Below are positions 51,201-63,548 of a DNA stretch of 64,000 nt, piece after piece. This stretch comes from Nymphaea colorata. Its lineage: Eukaryota; Streptophyta; Magnoliopsida; Nymphaeales; Nymphaeaceae. The stretch covers positions 23,331,703 to 23,395,702 of the forward strand of contig NC_045146.1 of assembly GCF_008831285.2 (NCBI RefSeq). Direction: 5' to 3'. Under the pieces are notes generated by a model. The model ran no database searches. It saw only the letters and a list, made by a program, of their open reading frames with translations, and was not told the origin of the DNA. Within the stretch, counting starts at the first letter, position 1; every line of letters starts with the position of its first letter. A program made the position numbers and the translations under genes.

Positions 51201-54200
51201 ACAGAAAAGGAATGGCCAAAGCTGAAATCAATCAATGTCATAAAGGAGACTGAACTAAGAAATGTACACTGTAAGAACCGTGAAGAAAGTGTTTACCTTG
51301 CACTTTGAGCAACCATACCCACAAGAACTGCAGGCCATGCCAAGCCCCGAATCTAGGTGGAAAGCAGCAGACAAGTTTTACTTTAACCAACATTAAATGA
51401 CAAGGTTGAAAAAAGAATAACAAAATCATGAATCTTTGAAGTAGATCACAGAGTAACAAATTATATGGAAGGAAAACCAAAGAGCCAAAATTCCTGTGTA
51501 ATTTCCTTACATGCTTAGATAGTCAAAAGCACTAACCATGATATGGTTAAGAAGGTCACTAGAATCTGGCCCCTTGGAAGGACTAGCCAGCCTAGCAAGG
51601 ACCCAAAATAAGTCTAAAGCATTAATATGAAATAACCGAAAGCAATTGAAAGAAAACCCATATGATTATACTAATTACAACCACACATTTTCTTATTCTT
51701 TTAAATGTCAAAAACGCAAAAAGTGAAGAAAAACTTGCCCCCCACTTATGGTCACCTACGCTTCTAGGCGACTCTAAAGTGCTTAGAAAGCGGAAGTCAG
51801 GGTCTTCTCTACAATTACAGATGAAAGTTGTATCTCAAAGGCCCAAAGAGTAGGGGCAGAAGTTAGAAACAAAGAACTTTAAAATTTCAAGGAAAAGCTT
51901 AAAAATTCCTTAGAGCAATCCTGACTTGATGAGAAAAATAATTATGACCTATTAAGGAAAGAAGACTTGAACAAGGTGCTTCAGTGCATGTCTTAAAGCC
52001 AAAGAGATATTCTTTCGTTATGACTTTATGTTCATAATGAGAAATAAATCATAATTCAGACACTTAAATGGATATAATTTTCAGAACTCCAATGTGTATG
52101 AACCTGAATGTATGAGCTCGCAGCAGGCACTATATGTACATTCTTGGGTCCAATAAAAGCTGCAGCATGACACAAAAGGAACACCCTGTTACAATGACAA
52201 CTCTGATGCAATATGAGAAAAATGTGAAGCACAAGTTACTGTAGCTTATGCTGGTATTTCCAAATAAATTAACCATTACGTTTAGGACATTTAGCTGCAC
52301 TCAAGAAGTTGGTAACATATGTGAAATATCAAAAGTCAACAGTAGGTTAAATCATTGATATCTGGTAACATGCATGACCATAGCAAACAGAAGTTGCTGT
52401 GCAAGTAAGTGAATCAACACCATGAGTAAAAGTAGAATTTACATAGTCAAACACACAGATTCACACTTCTGCCTAATTTTCACTATGCATATTAAAATGT
52501 TTGCCACCCATTTTTTCATATATATCCCAGTATAACCAATTCTAAACACCTAATTATAGGACCTTAGATAATTGCATGTAGAATGTAATTAATTTTACCA
52601 TATCTAGAATGAAATGTTTCCAGCATATGCACCTCTATGTACAATGGTGCATGTGGAAGCACTTAAAGGGATGTGCATGTACTTGTGCAAGCTACCAAGC
52701 CTAAACTGACAATGAATTTAGAGTTTTCAATCCATCAGTACGTTTTAGTAGAACAAAATTATAGTCTATGTAGTATGACCACTTTAAAACGCTTTACATA
52801 ACCATGGTGAAATAACCATAACCATTAATTTTCATATTTGTGCAATGATGAATTCACCGTATCCAACCATCAAGACTTTTATACTCAATTTAGAGGCAGA
52901 TATAAGAATGTGAGAACCATTACCTCATGCTACTAATAGAGAAGATATAGGAAAATAGACACGTCATTGGATGACAAAGAAGGTATATAGGTTCCGAGAT
53001 AAGCATGAGGATACATGTATACAGCCATATCAATCTACTAAATCAGGTATAATATTTCTATGAGAACCAGATGGTTGCCAGGGAAAAGGAACAAAAAATA
53101 GAAGAGAACCAAAATCTACTTCTAAAGAAAAGAAACTAGTTAATTTCCAGTAATCCATGAAAAGATATAACTAAAGAAGAAAATGATACCACCATAAGCT
53201 AATTATTAGAACTAGAATTCTACAAATCACCATACCACTTAATATCTGGTTGCCGAACAATTTCATAACAAAAAGCATCCCAAAACCGCACACTAAGGCA
53301 ATAAAAAGTAGCATTGATATGTGTTCTTGAGCTTCCTCTCTATCCTGTAATTATCAATTAGAAATTATTAAAGCAGAAGATCCAGAAAAAGTAAAGTAGA
53401 GAAAGAAACTCATCACGATACATACAGCTTCAGTTGTGAGGACAACAAAGAAGAAAAGTAAGATCTAATTGCCACTAGACAAGTTTGAGTCAACAATGGG
53501 ATAAATAAATTAGAAATCTATAAAAGCACATAGGAAGAAAATATCAAATTGTTTCAAGCTGAAACTAAATTGGAAACTACCCAGGCCTGAAGGTGTTTCA
53601 TATTCATTCATGTCATAATGTTCATGTCTTGGGAGATTAAAAACTTAAAGGAGTTCCCAGTTACTTGATCAGTCTGTATTTTTCTGTCTTGGTACCCCCT
53701 GTCGAAGCATTCTTTACTCTACCATCTTCTTGCCTAGCCCCGCTTTCAATTCATATTTCTTGAATGCTGCTAATGAATATACCAAAGTTCCATGAAATCC
53801 CTGCAGTATGAGGCTATATTTTCCAACAACAAACCATCCACATCCTTTTCATTTTGACCACCTTGGCCATCTTTGTATGGTAGGAGGTAGAATAATAATT
53901 ATGGAGATGGGTTTAAAGTACTTAAAGGTTAAAAGCATCAACTAAGTCACCTAGGTACGGGTACGGGTTCAGGTACGGGTATGGGGAAGTTGGCATCAGT
54001 ATGGCAATTTGAGAAAACCTGGGTATTTTATGATAAAAAAAGAATGTATGAACAAGATATCTATACACAAGTGCTATGTCACACGGATACGGCAGACTGG
54101 GTCGAGTACCGGTGTCGACACGCGGACACGGGGATCCCGACACGGCGATACGGCTGGATACGTTTTGGATCGGGTCTAGGTCAGACCCGATCCAAACCAC

Positions 54201-57200
54201 TTGTATAACTGATTTTTTAACCCGCGTTTTGTTTTACGCACTAACATCTACCCTCGACGCTCGACCTTCGTTTACCCTCCACGGCTAACGCAGCAGGCTG
54301 GCAGCACAGTAAGCCAATGGCGGGCGACGGCGAGCTCCGGCGATCGACGGCGACTTCCGGTGGCGTCCGGCGGCAGCCAGCGACAGGCAGGTAGGTGTTT
54401 TGTCGATTATTTTCGATAATAGAAGTTAGGGTTTCAACTTTTATTTGGGGATTTTTTACATTGGGTATTAAAATCTGATTTGGGGATGTTTTGGTTTGAA
54501 GATTGGACGGTTTAGAATCATATTCTTCAATGCTATGTGCGATGTTTTCTTGTTTTTGTTTGATTTTGGGATTTGGGGATTTTGCCGTTTTGGGTGTATA
54601 ACCGATTTGGGGATTTTGCCTTAGCTGTTGTTCATGATGCTAGACAATGATGAATACGTGATATCTAGATGACATTAACATATAATTTACCATTCGTGAA
54701 TGTTCCTGTTCACTGTTCACTAATCTATTCACTTCAGCCTTCGCTATTGTTCATGTTTCTTTTAGTTTTAGGCTTTAACGAACTGCTTCTGTTCCTGTTC
54801 ACCTATGTCACACGGATACGGCAGACTGGGTCGAGTACCGGTGTCGACACGCGGACACGGGGATCCCGACACGGCGATACGGCTGGATACGTTTTGGATC
54901 GGGTCTAGGTCAGACCCGATCCAAACCACTTGTATAACTGATTTTTTAACCCGCGTTTTGTTTTACGCACTAACATCTACCCTCGACGCTCGACCTTCGT
55001 TTACCCTCCACGGCTAACGCAGCAGGCTGGCAGCACAGTAAGCCAATGGCGGGCGACGGCGAGCTCCGGCGATCGACGGCGACTTCCGGTGGCGTCCGGC
55101 GGCAGCCAGCGACAGGCAGGTAGGTGTTTTGTCGATTATTTTCGATAATAGAAGTTAGGGTTTCAACTTTTATTTGGGGATTTTTTACATTGGGTATTAA
55201 AATCTGATTTGGGGATGTTTTGGTTTGAAGATTGGACGGTTTAGAATCATATTCTTCAATGCTATGTGCGATGTTTTCTTGTTTTTGTTTGATTTTGGGA
55301 TTTGGGGATTTTGCCGTTTTGGGTGTATAACCGATTTGGGGATTTTGCCTTAGCTGTTGTTCATGATGCTAGACAATGATGAATACGTGATATCTAGATG
55401 ACATTAACATATAATTTACCATTCGTGAATGTTCCTGTTCACTGTTCACTAATCTATTCACTTCAGCCTTCGCTATTGTTCATGTTTCTTTTAGTTTTAG
55501 GCTTTAACGAACTGCTTCTGTTCCTGTTCACTATTCAGTCTGGCAGTACTATCATTTACAATTCTTGGATGTTCCTGTTCACTATTCAGCCTTCGTTCTG
55601 CTTCTGAATATCTGAAGTTTTGTGACTGCAGTGCATGTTTATACTTTGTCATTTGTTGTATTGTTTTATTTCATAAATTTTATGTTCATTATACGTTTTT
55701 TCCGTTTTTTTATTATGTTTAATCTAGTATGGCGAGCAAAGGAAAAACAGTGTCTCAGTCTCAAGACTCTCAACCTACAAGTTGTGGTTCTGGATCAGCT
55801 ACACCTCAGCCACCATTATGGTCATACGTGAATCTAATGGGGAAACCTCCTGGAGGCGGTGGAAATGCTTTTTTTAGGTGTAATTTTTGTGAAGGACAGT
55901 TCAATGGATCATATACAAGAGTGAAAGCACATCTATTAAAAATCAGTCAAAAAGGAATTCAACCATGTAAGAAAATCACTAACGAGACTTTGGCTCAGTT
56001 GAAGAAAGAACAAAAAGCCTTTGAGAATAAGAAAAGCACATCATCTGGATCTGGTTTCATTGACATTGCTTCAATTTTACATGATGATATTCAGAATCCT
56101 ACCAAAAAAAGAAAAGTTGTTGATGTTCATCAGAAATCAATTAAGGATTCATTTAGTTTACAAGGACGGCGAGAATTAGATCTAAAAGTGGCGACATTTT
56201 TCTATGCTAATTGCATACCATTTAATGTAGCTAGAAGTCCATATTGGAGAGACTTAGTTACATCTATTGCAAATTCTAACTTGACTGGGTATGTTCCCCC
56301 TAGTTCTGAAAGGCTTCGCACTGTACTACTAGAACAACAGATGACTCGAGTGAACAAATTGTTAGAGTCTCAAAAGTTCACTTGGGATCAACACGGAGTT
56401 TCTATTGTTTCTGATGGCTGGACAGATTTGCAACGACGCCCTCTTATTAATTTCATTGCAACTTCAGCAAATGGACCAATTTTCTTGAAAGCAATAGATG
56501 CATCTGGTGAATACAAAAGTGCTGAGTATCTGAAAGGATTGTTTATGGAAATAATTGAAGAAGTGGGGAAAGAAAACGTTGTTCAGCTAATTACAGACAA
56601 TGCACCTGTATGTAGAGCAGCTGGTATTGCGATAGAAAAGGAGTACCCTCATATCTTTTGGACTTCTTGTGCAGTTCATAGTTTAAATTTGGCTCTAAAG
56701 AGTATATGCAATCCACCAAGTAAAGAGCAAGATCCTCATGCTTATGAATTATGTTCGTGGATTGAAGACTTGGAAAAGGATGTGAGGAACATCAGAAATT
56801 TCATAGTAAATCATCAACATGCACTTTCCATTTATAACAAGCATTCTGATCTAAAATTATTAAGAGTTGCAGAGACACGTTTTGCATCTCTAATTGTTAT
56901 GGTCAAAAGGATAAAAAGGGTGAAAAGTGCATTGATCAGTATGGTGACTGATGATGATTGGAGTTTCTACCGTGCTGATGATGATGACAAAGCTCAAGCA
57001 ATCAAAGGAATGATTCTTGAAGACAAGTGGTGGGATCAAATCTTTTATTTTCTTGCATTCACAGAGCCGATCTGGGAGATGTTGAGAGTTCTTGATTGTG
57101 ATAATTCAACGTTGCACTGTGTGTATGAGATGTGGGACACTATGATTGAAAAAATCCAAGAGGTTATTTTTAAGCATGAAAAAAAAAGTATTGCACTTGA

Positions 57201-60200
57201 AGATTCAGCATTTTTTGATCATGTGCATAGAATATTGATTGCAAGATGGGATAAAAGTAGCAATCCTCTTCAATGCATGGCACATACATTAAATCCTAAA
57301 TATTATGGAAAAAAGTGGCTTACAGGGGGTGTTGGAAGAACCCCACCACATCTGGATCTAGAATTATCAACAAACAGAGTAGCATGTATTAATAGGATTT
57401 TCATTGATGTACATCAAAATCGCCGAGCTAATGATGAGTTTGAAAGGTTTTCTACTGGAATTGGAGAAGATGTAGGTGCAACTGTAGACAAAGATAATTA
57501 TCCATCTTTATCTTGGTGGATTAAACATGGAACTGCTTATCCTACTCTTCAATACCTTGCTTTCAGATTGCTAGTTCAACCTGCTACATCTTCATGCAGT
57601 GAGAGAAATTGGAGTACATATTCACAAATCCACACTATAAAACGAAATAATCTCACAAGCAAACGTGCAGAAAATCTGGTTTATGTGCATTCTAACCTTC
57701 GGCTTCTATCACGGAACAAAGAAGAATATAGGTAAATTAAGTATATGATTTATTGATTTAGATGTTTCTCTTCTTATTCGCTAACATCATAATAATTACA
57801 ATTTTTTTGTCTTGTAGGGAAGGAGAAACTAAATATTGGGACGTGAATGTTGACGACTTTAACTTAGAACAAGAGAATGAACTTGAAGTTGTTAATTCAA
57901 GATTCGAAGAACCTTGTATTCCCTCAACATCTTCTATTGTGGAAGAAGAGGAGATTGGGGAGAACGATGATTTGGGCATTGATGATGACTAGAATGATGA
58001 TGAACAATGTTTTGTGATGATTGATGAATAATGTTTTGTAACTTTCTTTGAGACTTTCTTCCTTATGTCTTAGTAGTTATCACTTTTGAGATTGGTGATG
58101 AACAATGTTTTGTTTGAGACTTTCTTTATTATCATTTTTAATTTTTTTGAATATAATATTCGCCGTATCCGCGTATCCTAAAATTTTGAAAATGTCGTGT
58201 CCCCGTACCCGTACCCGTATCCATAGGATACCCGTACCCGTATCCGTGTGACATAGCTGTTCACTATTCAGTCTGGCAGTACTATCATTTACAATTCTTG
58301 GATGTTCCTGTTCACTATTCAGCCTTCGTTCTGCTTCTGAATATCTGAAGTTTTGTGACTGCAGTGCATGTTTATACTTTGTCATTTGTTGTATTGTTTT
58401 ATTTCATAAATTTTATGTTCATTATACGTTTTTTCCGTTTTTTATTATGTTTAATCTAGTATGGCGAGCAAAGGAAAAACAGTGTCTCAGTCTCAAGACT
58501 CTCAACCTACAAGTTGTGGTTCTGGATCAGCTACACCTCAGCCACCATTATGGTCATACGTGAATCTAATGGGGAAACCTCCTGGAGGCGGTGGAAATGC
58601 TTTTTTTAGGTGTAATTTTTGTGAAGGACAGTTCAATGGATCATATACAAGAGTGAAAGCACATCTATTAAAAATCAGTCAAAAAGGAATTCAACCATGT
58701 AAGAAAATCACTAACGAGACTTTGGCTCAGTTGAAGAAAGAACAAAAAGCCTTTGAGAATAAGAAAAGCACATCATCTGGATCTGGTTTCATTGACATTG
58801 CTTCAATTTTACATGATGATATTCAGAATCCTACCAAAAAAAGAAAAGTTGTTGATGTTCATCAGAAATCAATTAAGGATTCATTTAGTTTACAAGGACG
58901 GCGAGAATTAGATCTAAAAGTGGCGACATTTTTCTATGCTAATTGCATACCATTTAATGTAGCTAGAAGTCCATATTGGAGAGACTTAGTTACATCTATT
59001 GCAAATTCTAACTTGACTGGGTATGTTCCCCCTAGTTCTGAAAGGCTTCGCACTGTACTACTAGAACAACAGATGACTCGAGTGAACAAATTGTTAGAGT
59101 CTCAAAAGTTCACTTGGGATCAACACGGAGTTTCTATTGTTTCTGATGGCTGGACAGATTTGCAACGACGCCCTCTTATTAATTTCATTGCAACTTCAGC
59201 AAATGGACCAATTTTCTTGAAAGCAATAGATGCATCTGGTGAATACAAAAGTGCTGAGTATCTGAAAGGATTGTTTATGGAAATAATTGAAGAAGTGGGG
59301 AAAGAAAACGTTGTTCAGCTAATTACAGACAATGCACCTGTATGTAGAGCAGCTGGTATTGCGATAGAAAAGGAGTACCCTCATATCTTTTGGACTTCTT
59401 GTGCAGTTCATAGTTTAAATTTGGCTCTAAAGAGTATATGCAATCCACCAAGTAAAGAGCAAGATCCTCATGCTTATGAATTATGTTCGTGGATTGAAGA
59501 CTTGGAAAAGGATGTGAGGAACATCAGAAATTTCATAGTAAATCATCAACATGCACTTTCCATTTATAACAAGCATTCTGATCTAAAATTATTAAGAGTT
59601 GCAGAGACACGTTTTGCATCTCTAATTGTTATGGTCAAAAGGATAAAAAGGGTGAAAAGTGCATTGATCAGTATGGTGACTGATGATGATTGGAGTTTCT
59701 ACCGTGCTGATGATGATGACAAAGCTCAAGCAATCAAAGGAATGATTCTTGAAGACAAGTGGTGGGATCAAATCTTTTATTTTCTTGCATTCACAGAGCC
59801 GATCTGGGAGATGTTGAGAGTTCTTGATTGTGATAATTCAACGTTGCACTGTGTGTATGAGATGTGGGACACTATGATTGAAAAAATCCAAGAGGTTATT
59901 TTTAAGCATGAAAAAAAAAGTATTGCACTTGAAGATTCAGCATTTTTTGATCATGTGCATAGAATATTGATTGCAAGATGGGATAAAAGTAGCAATCCTC
60001 TTCAATGCATGGCACATACATTAAATCCTAAATATTATGGAAAAAAGTGGCTTACAGGGGGTGTTGGAAGAACCCCACCACATCTGGATCTAGAATTATC
60101 AACAAACAGAGTAGCATGTATTAATAGGATTTTCATTGATGTACATCAAAATCGCCGAGCTAATGATGAGTTTGAAAGGTTTTCTACTGGAATTGGAGAA

Positions 60201-62864
60201 GATGTAGGTGCAACTGTAGACAAAGATAATTATCCATCTTTATCTTGGTGGATTAAACATGGAACTGCTTATCCTACTCTTCAATACCTTGCTTTCAGAT
60301 TGCTAGTTCAACCTGCTACATCTTCATGCAGTGAGAGAAATTGGAGTACATATTCACAAATCCACACTATAAAACGAAATAATCTCACAAGCAAACGTGC
60401 AGAAAATCTGGTTTATGTGCATTCTAACCTTCGGCTTCTATCACGGAACAAAGAAGAATATAGGTAAATTAAGTATATGATTTATTGATTTAGATGTTTC
60501 TCTTCTTATTCGCTAACATCATAATAATTACAATTTTTTTGTCTTGTAGGGAAGGAGAAACTAAATATTGGGACGTGAATGTTGACGACTTTAACTTAGA
60601 ACAAGAGAATGAACTTGAAGTTGTTAATTCAAGATTCGAAGAACCTTGTATTCCCTCAACATCTTCTATTGTGGAAGAAGAGGAGATTGGGGAGAACGAT
60701 GATTTGGGCATTGATGATGACTAGAATGATGATGAACAATGTTTTGTGATGATTGATGAATAATGTTTTGTAACTTTCTTTGAGACTTTCTTCCTTATGT
60801 CTTAGTAGTTATCACTTTTGAGATTGGTGATGAACAATGTTTTGTTTGAGACTTTCTTTATTATCATTTTTAATTTTTTTGAATATAATATTCGCCGTAT
60901 CCGCGTATCCTAAAATTTTGAAAATGTCGTGTCCCCGTACCCGTACCCGTATCCATAGGATACCCGTACCCGTATCCGTGTGACATAGCACAAGTGTATA
61001 TGTATATATATACAAAATTCCACAAAAACACAAATTCAAAACAAAATTCATACTCAATACACAATGCTTAAAACTGAAAACAAAAGGAAATTGTGGTTTG
61101 GACCGGTTTCGACCTGAAAACGATCACTGCCATACCCATGTACCAGTACCGTACTAGCGCAAAATCGCTGTACCAATGTGACTTGGACTCTTGGAGTATC
61201 AAGAAGGTTTTACTGCTGGAAAACAACAATACATTACATACTTTTCATACAGAAGTATACACATAATGGTTTCAAGCATGGATCTCAATATCATGGAGAA
61301 TTGGTAACCAAGAACTCATTGCCTACAGTCCTCAAGGAGTAGTAATAGACTAATTGTCACAGATGTGAAGAAACAAATAACTATTGCCTTCATGCTTCCA
61401 GCACCAGGATCTAAATATGTGACAGTAAGTAATGGTGATGTGTCTCAGATGAAAAGTAGTGGACACTTCAGAGAAAATCACTTACTGTAGAATTAGGAAC
61501 TAATTAGTTATAAAGAGGCAACTTCATGACAAAGGAACTGACATTTAAATGAGCGATAGCTTTTGCAAAAAATCATGAAGTTGGAGATTTGATTGAGCTG
61601 TCCGCTATCATTCTCACACTAAGTATAGAAGCAATAACATCATTGAGAATACTGTCGAAGCTGGAGTGCGTTTCAGACCCCTAACATTTGGCCTGTTGGC
61701 TATCTACAGAAGGGTTCATGAACATATAAAAGTGCATGGAAGTCTTCCAGCAATTTACACAAGTGAACCAACCTAAGCACAAAGAGAAAGGGTTTGACCA
61801 ACGTATGACAGGCTGTCAAACTCTATCAGAGAATGTCCTTCAGGTCATGGCCACAGGAGGATATAGGTATTGGAGTTGCTAAGAATTCAGGCTGACACTC
61901 TTCTGCAAAGACAAGCCTGGTTCAAGAACCTGTTTAATCTTCTGAGAATATTGTTGTGGCGTTTGAAAACACATGCAGCTTGATGTTTCTGGCTAAAGAG
62001 TCTTGAATCTTCCGTTATATATCAAGAACAAAGGCATTTGAACATGTATCCAGCTTGACATTTGAATCTCGGATATAACTAAATGGCATGATCTTTACAT
62101 AGTTTTAGCTTCTTGCGTTAGGTTAGGTCAGTCCTTCTATAAGAATGAGATTAAATGAAAGTAGACAGAAATCGTAGTAAAATGCATGTGAATGGACCTT
62201 TCTTGCAAGAGAAGTAGCAACCAGGTTGGAGGTAGCGATTGACAGGAACATGAATACGAAGCTCATGTAATCACAAACAACCGTTCCCGGCCCTGTTCAT
62301 TCAACACCAGTGCGAAGTCCATGAAAGGGACGAGAATGAATCGATGAGTTCTATTGTTAGCAATCCGCTCATCCGTTTTCTGTGTTTCAACAAATTCAAC
62401 AAAACTAACGGAGAGAAAGGACACCAACCTAAAGCCGCGAGCTCCACCGCACTGCTCTGCCCGACGACTGCCGTGTCGATGAGACTCATCATCGGGCTGC
62501 ATAGCCAGAGGCCGGTCGCCGGAGCAGCAAACATTGCGATATCCTTCACCTGCTGCCAGATACCACCCTGCAGATTCCCCCCCAAACTGATATGTCCCCC
62601 TTCAGCGCTCCCCACAATCTGCTCCTCCCTGGCCAAGACCGGCCCGTCCTCCCCAGAACCAATACTTTTAGGTCCATCGTCAAAAGGTCCGATCGTCGGT
62701 GAGGCGCAACAACGAATCCTGCGTCTCGAACGGGTCAGCGGCGAGTCAAGAGGAAAGGGCTTCAAAGAGCGGAAAGCAGCAGGGTGCCACCGAGAGCTGG
62801 TCAGGAAGAGGCAAGGCGGGTGGGAACCCCAGGTGGCTCTTGCCGCCATGCCGAAGAAGAGCAA
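45202..62864 (-). CDS. DTX46: Plastid MATE transporter, DTX46/EDS5H-like (complete, 14 exons)
   Basis: Exons in coding order (minus strand): 62864-62429, 62292-62198, 53344-53236, 52159-52104, 51352-51297, 49246-49108, 48956-48819, 48729-48661, 48521-48411, 47996-47868, 47056-46979, 45694-45626, 45492-45430, 45303-45202. All have GT-AG borders and matching phase. The product is 549 aa from 62864, or 544 aa from the next ATG at 62849, which I find as likely. The N terminus is rich in Arg and Ser, like a transit peptide. MATE signatures include [38 protein letters not shown] and [16 protein letters not shown]; about twelve membrane helices are expected. The closest Arabidopsis proteins I recall are DTX46/EDS5H and EDS5, envelope carriers linked to export of isochorismate for salicylic acid synthesis; the substrate here is inferred. 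Intron 2 (62197-53345) is about 8.9 kb because of the nested hAT elements. Confidence 0.95.
49986..50009. repeat. (CT)n microsatellite in MATE intron 5
   Basis: A 24-bp CT run inside the 2-kb intron between exons at 51297 and 49246. The rest of that intron shows no recognisable gene. Confidence 0.85.
55046..55119 (+). other. Candidate upstream coding exon of the hAT transposase
   Basis: An ATG at 55046 opens 24 codons ([16 protein letters not shown]...) and reaches a good donor, GGCAG|gtaggt. The acceptor at 55726-55727 (ctag) lies one base before the main ATG, and joining gives AGT-ATG in frame, adding 25 residues. The same sequence in element A (54317-54390) is now separated from its coding exon by element B. 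It could equally be a spliced 5' leader with no coding role. Confidence 0.45.
55729..57992 (+). CDS. hAT transposase (BED zinc finger, DUF659, hAT dimerisation), element B
   Basis: Coding exons 55729-57731 and 57818-57992 give 725 aa. Unspliced, the frame ends after 668 aa; the 86-bp GT-AG intron restores an acidic tail ending [15 protein letters not shown]-type zinc finger lies at about 30-82 (C51, C54, H68, C80). KKRKV at 126-130 looks like a nuclear localisation signal. The DUF659/RNase-H-like core starts near 170, with likely catalytic D229 (SDGWTD) and D290 (ITDNA), CAVH at 314-317, and the third acidic residue E625 in SCSERNWS. The hAT dimerisation region is about 600-668. Every expected key residue is present, so it should be active. 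An upstream in-frame exon (55046-55119) may lengthen the N terminus. Confidence 0.95.
58461..60724 (+). CDS. hAT transposase, element A
   Basis: Exons 58461-60463 and 60550-60724. The first 668 residues and the spliced tail are identical in translation to the transposase of element B, with the same zinc finger, KKRKV signal, D229/D290/E625 and intron. Its start codon is now 205 bp past the right end of B, so B separates it from the promoter and 5' leader of A (54074-54802). It may be silent, or driven from sequence within B, although its protein is intact. Confidence 0.95.
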
Positions 62865-63548
62865 GGTCTCAGACTCTCAGGAGTGGGGATCCTGCAAGAA
62901 GGGATTGCACAATGAGAGACCAAGAGCGAGCGAGAGAGAGAGACCAGATGGTTCGGTCGAAATTCCACCAATGGTCCTCGTTAAACCACGTAAGAATACA
63001 TGCTCGAAACGTTCCATCGAGAAAAGGATAGATTAAGATTCCTACCTATTAACCCGTCCCTAGAGATTGGAACACCCATGATGACGGGAGAGTGTGAGAG
63101 AGAAAGAGGGAGGGGAAACCGAGAAGGGCTGTTCAATCTTCTTCATCTTTCCCGCCTAGCAGGCCACCGGCTTTTGGTGGGACCGTCACTACGGGAGTCT
63201 CGACAAGCGGGTGCTACGTCACCATGTTCCAACGGTCGGCTGCAGGACGTTCACTCTGGCCAAATTAACACGTGATCTCGTCCGCTTCGGTCACATCACT
63301 TTCATGCTACGCTGGGCGTGAAGTGTAAACGGGTTTCATTTTTTTTTTTTGGCATTCATTGAATTTACATCGACAACCTGAAGAAAAAGTAAATAAAAGA
63401 TAATGACAATAAATAATAAAAAATAAACAAAAGAACGCTCAAATTTTGGTAATATAACGAAAACATGCTTTAGCTTTGAATTAATTCACTTATCCCTTTA
63501 TTATGTGTTAAATGAAGAAACTCAACTAGAGCGTGTTTTTCTTGCCAC
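62865..63548 (-). promoter_or_regulatory. MATE gene upstream region
   Basis: No gene in either direction that I can support. It is richer in GC near the start codon, with a short GA run at about 62933-62942 that would fall in the 5' UTR. No clear TATA box. Confidence 0.45.

Larger units (their letters stand above)
54803..58256. mobile_element. Autonomous hAT transposon B, nested inside A
   Basis: Same termini as A. Flanked by a perfect 8-bp duplication CTGTTCAC at 54795-54802 and 58257-58264, a sequence that occurs once at the matching place in B itself. Length 3454 bp against 3453 bp for A; the difference I can see is one T in the T-run just before the transposase start. Structurally complete: two ends, transposase gene and intron. 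Confidence 0.97.
54074..60988. mobile_element. Autonomous hAT transposon A, interrupted by identical element B
   Basis: Terminal inverted repeats CTATGTCACACGGATACG and, read in reverse, CTATGTCACACGGATACGGG. Perfect 8-bp target duplication CACAAGTG at 54066-54073 and 60989-60996. Element A itself consists of 54074-54802 and 58265-60988, 3453 bp once the insert and one copy of its target duplication are removed. Subterminal regions carry repeated ggatacgg/cccgtaccc words, typical of transposase-binding zones. It lies in intron 2 of the MATE gene, with its transposase antisense to that gene. Confidence 0.97.
53942..61185. mobile_element. Older hAT-like MITE split by the nested hAT pair (probable)
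   Basis: Outside the autonomous element are two arms of another inverted-repeat sequence: CTAAGTCACCTAGGTACGGG starting at 53942 and, read in reverse from 61185, CAAGTCACATTGGTACAGCG. Both have GTAC-rich subterminal words. Without the insertion (54074-60988 plus one target duplication) it would be about 320 bp, normal for a MITE. No exact target duplication seen, so it is old or only partly recognised. Confidence 0.55.

Noticed and set aside
57762-57992. Separate 76-aa gene after the transposase (and its twin at 60494)
   Set aside because: Joins the 668-aa frame through a GT-AG intron with matching phase; it is the last transposase exon.
54074-60988. Duplicated transposase as an assembly artefact
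   Set aside because: Each element has its own exact and different 8-bp target duplication, and there is a T-run length difference between copies. A false tandem join would not produce these. Still worth confirming with long reads.
62344-63036. 230-aa plus-strand frame over MATE exon 1
   Set aside because: It is antisense to the MATE transit peptide and first helix, which match the family; the plus-strand peptide shows no domain.
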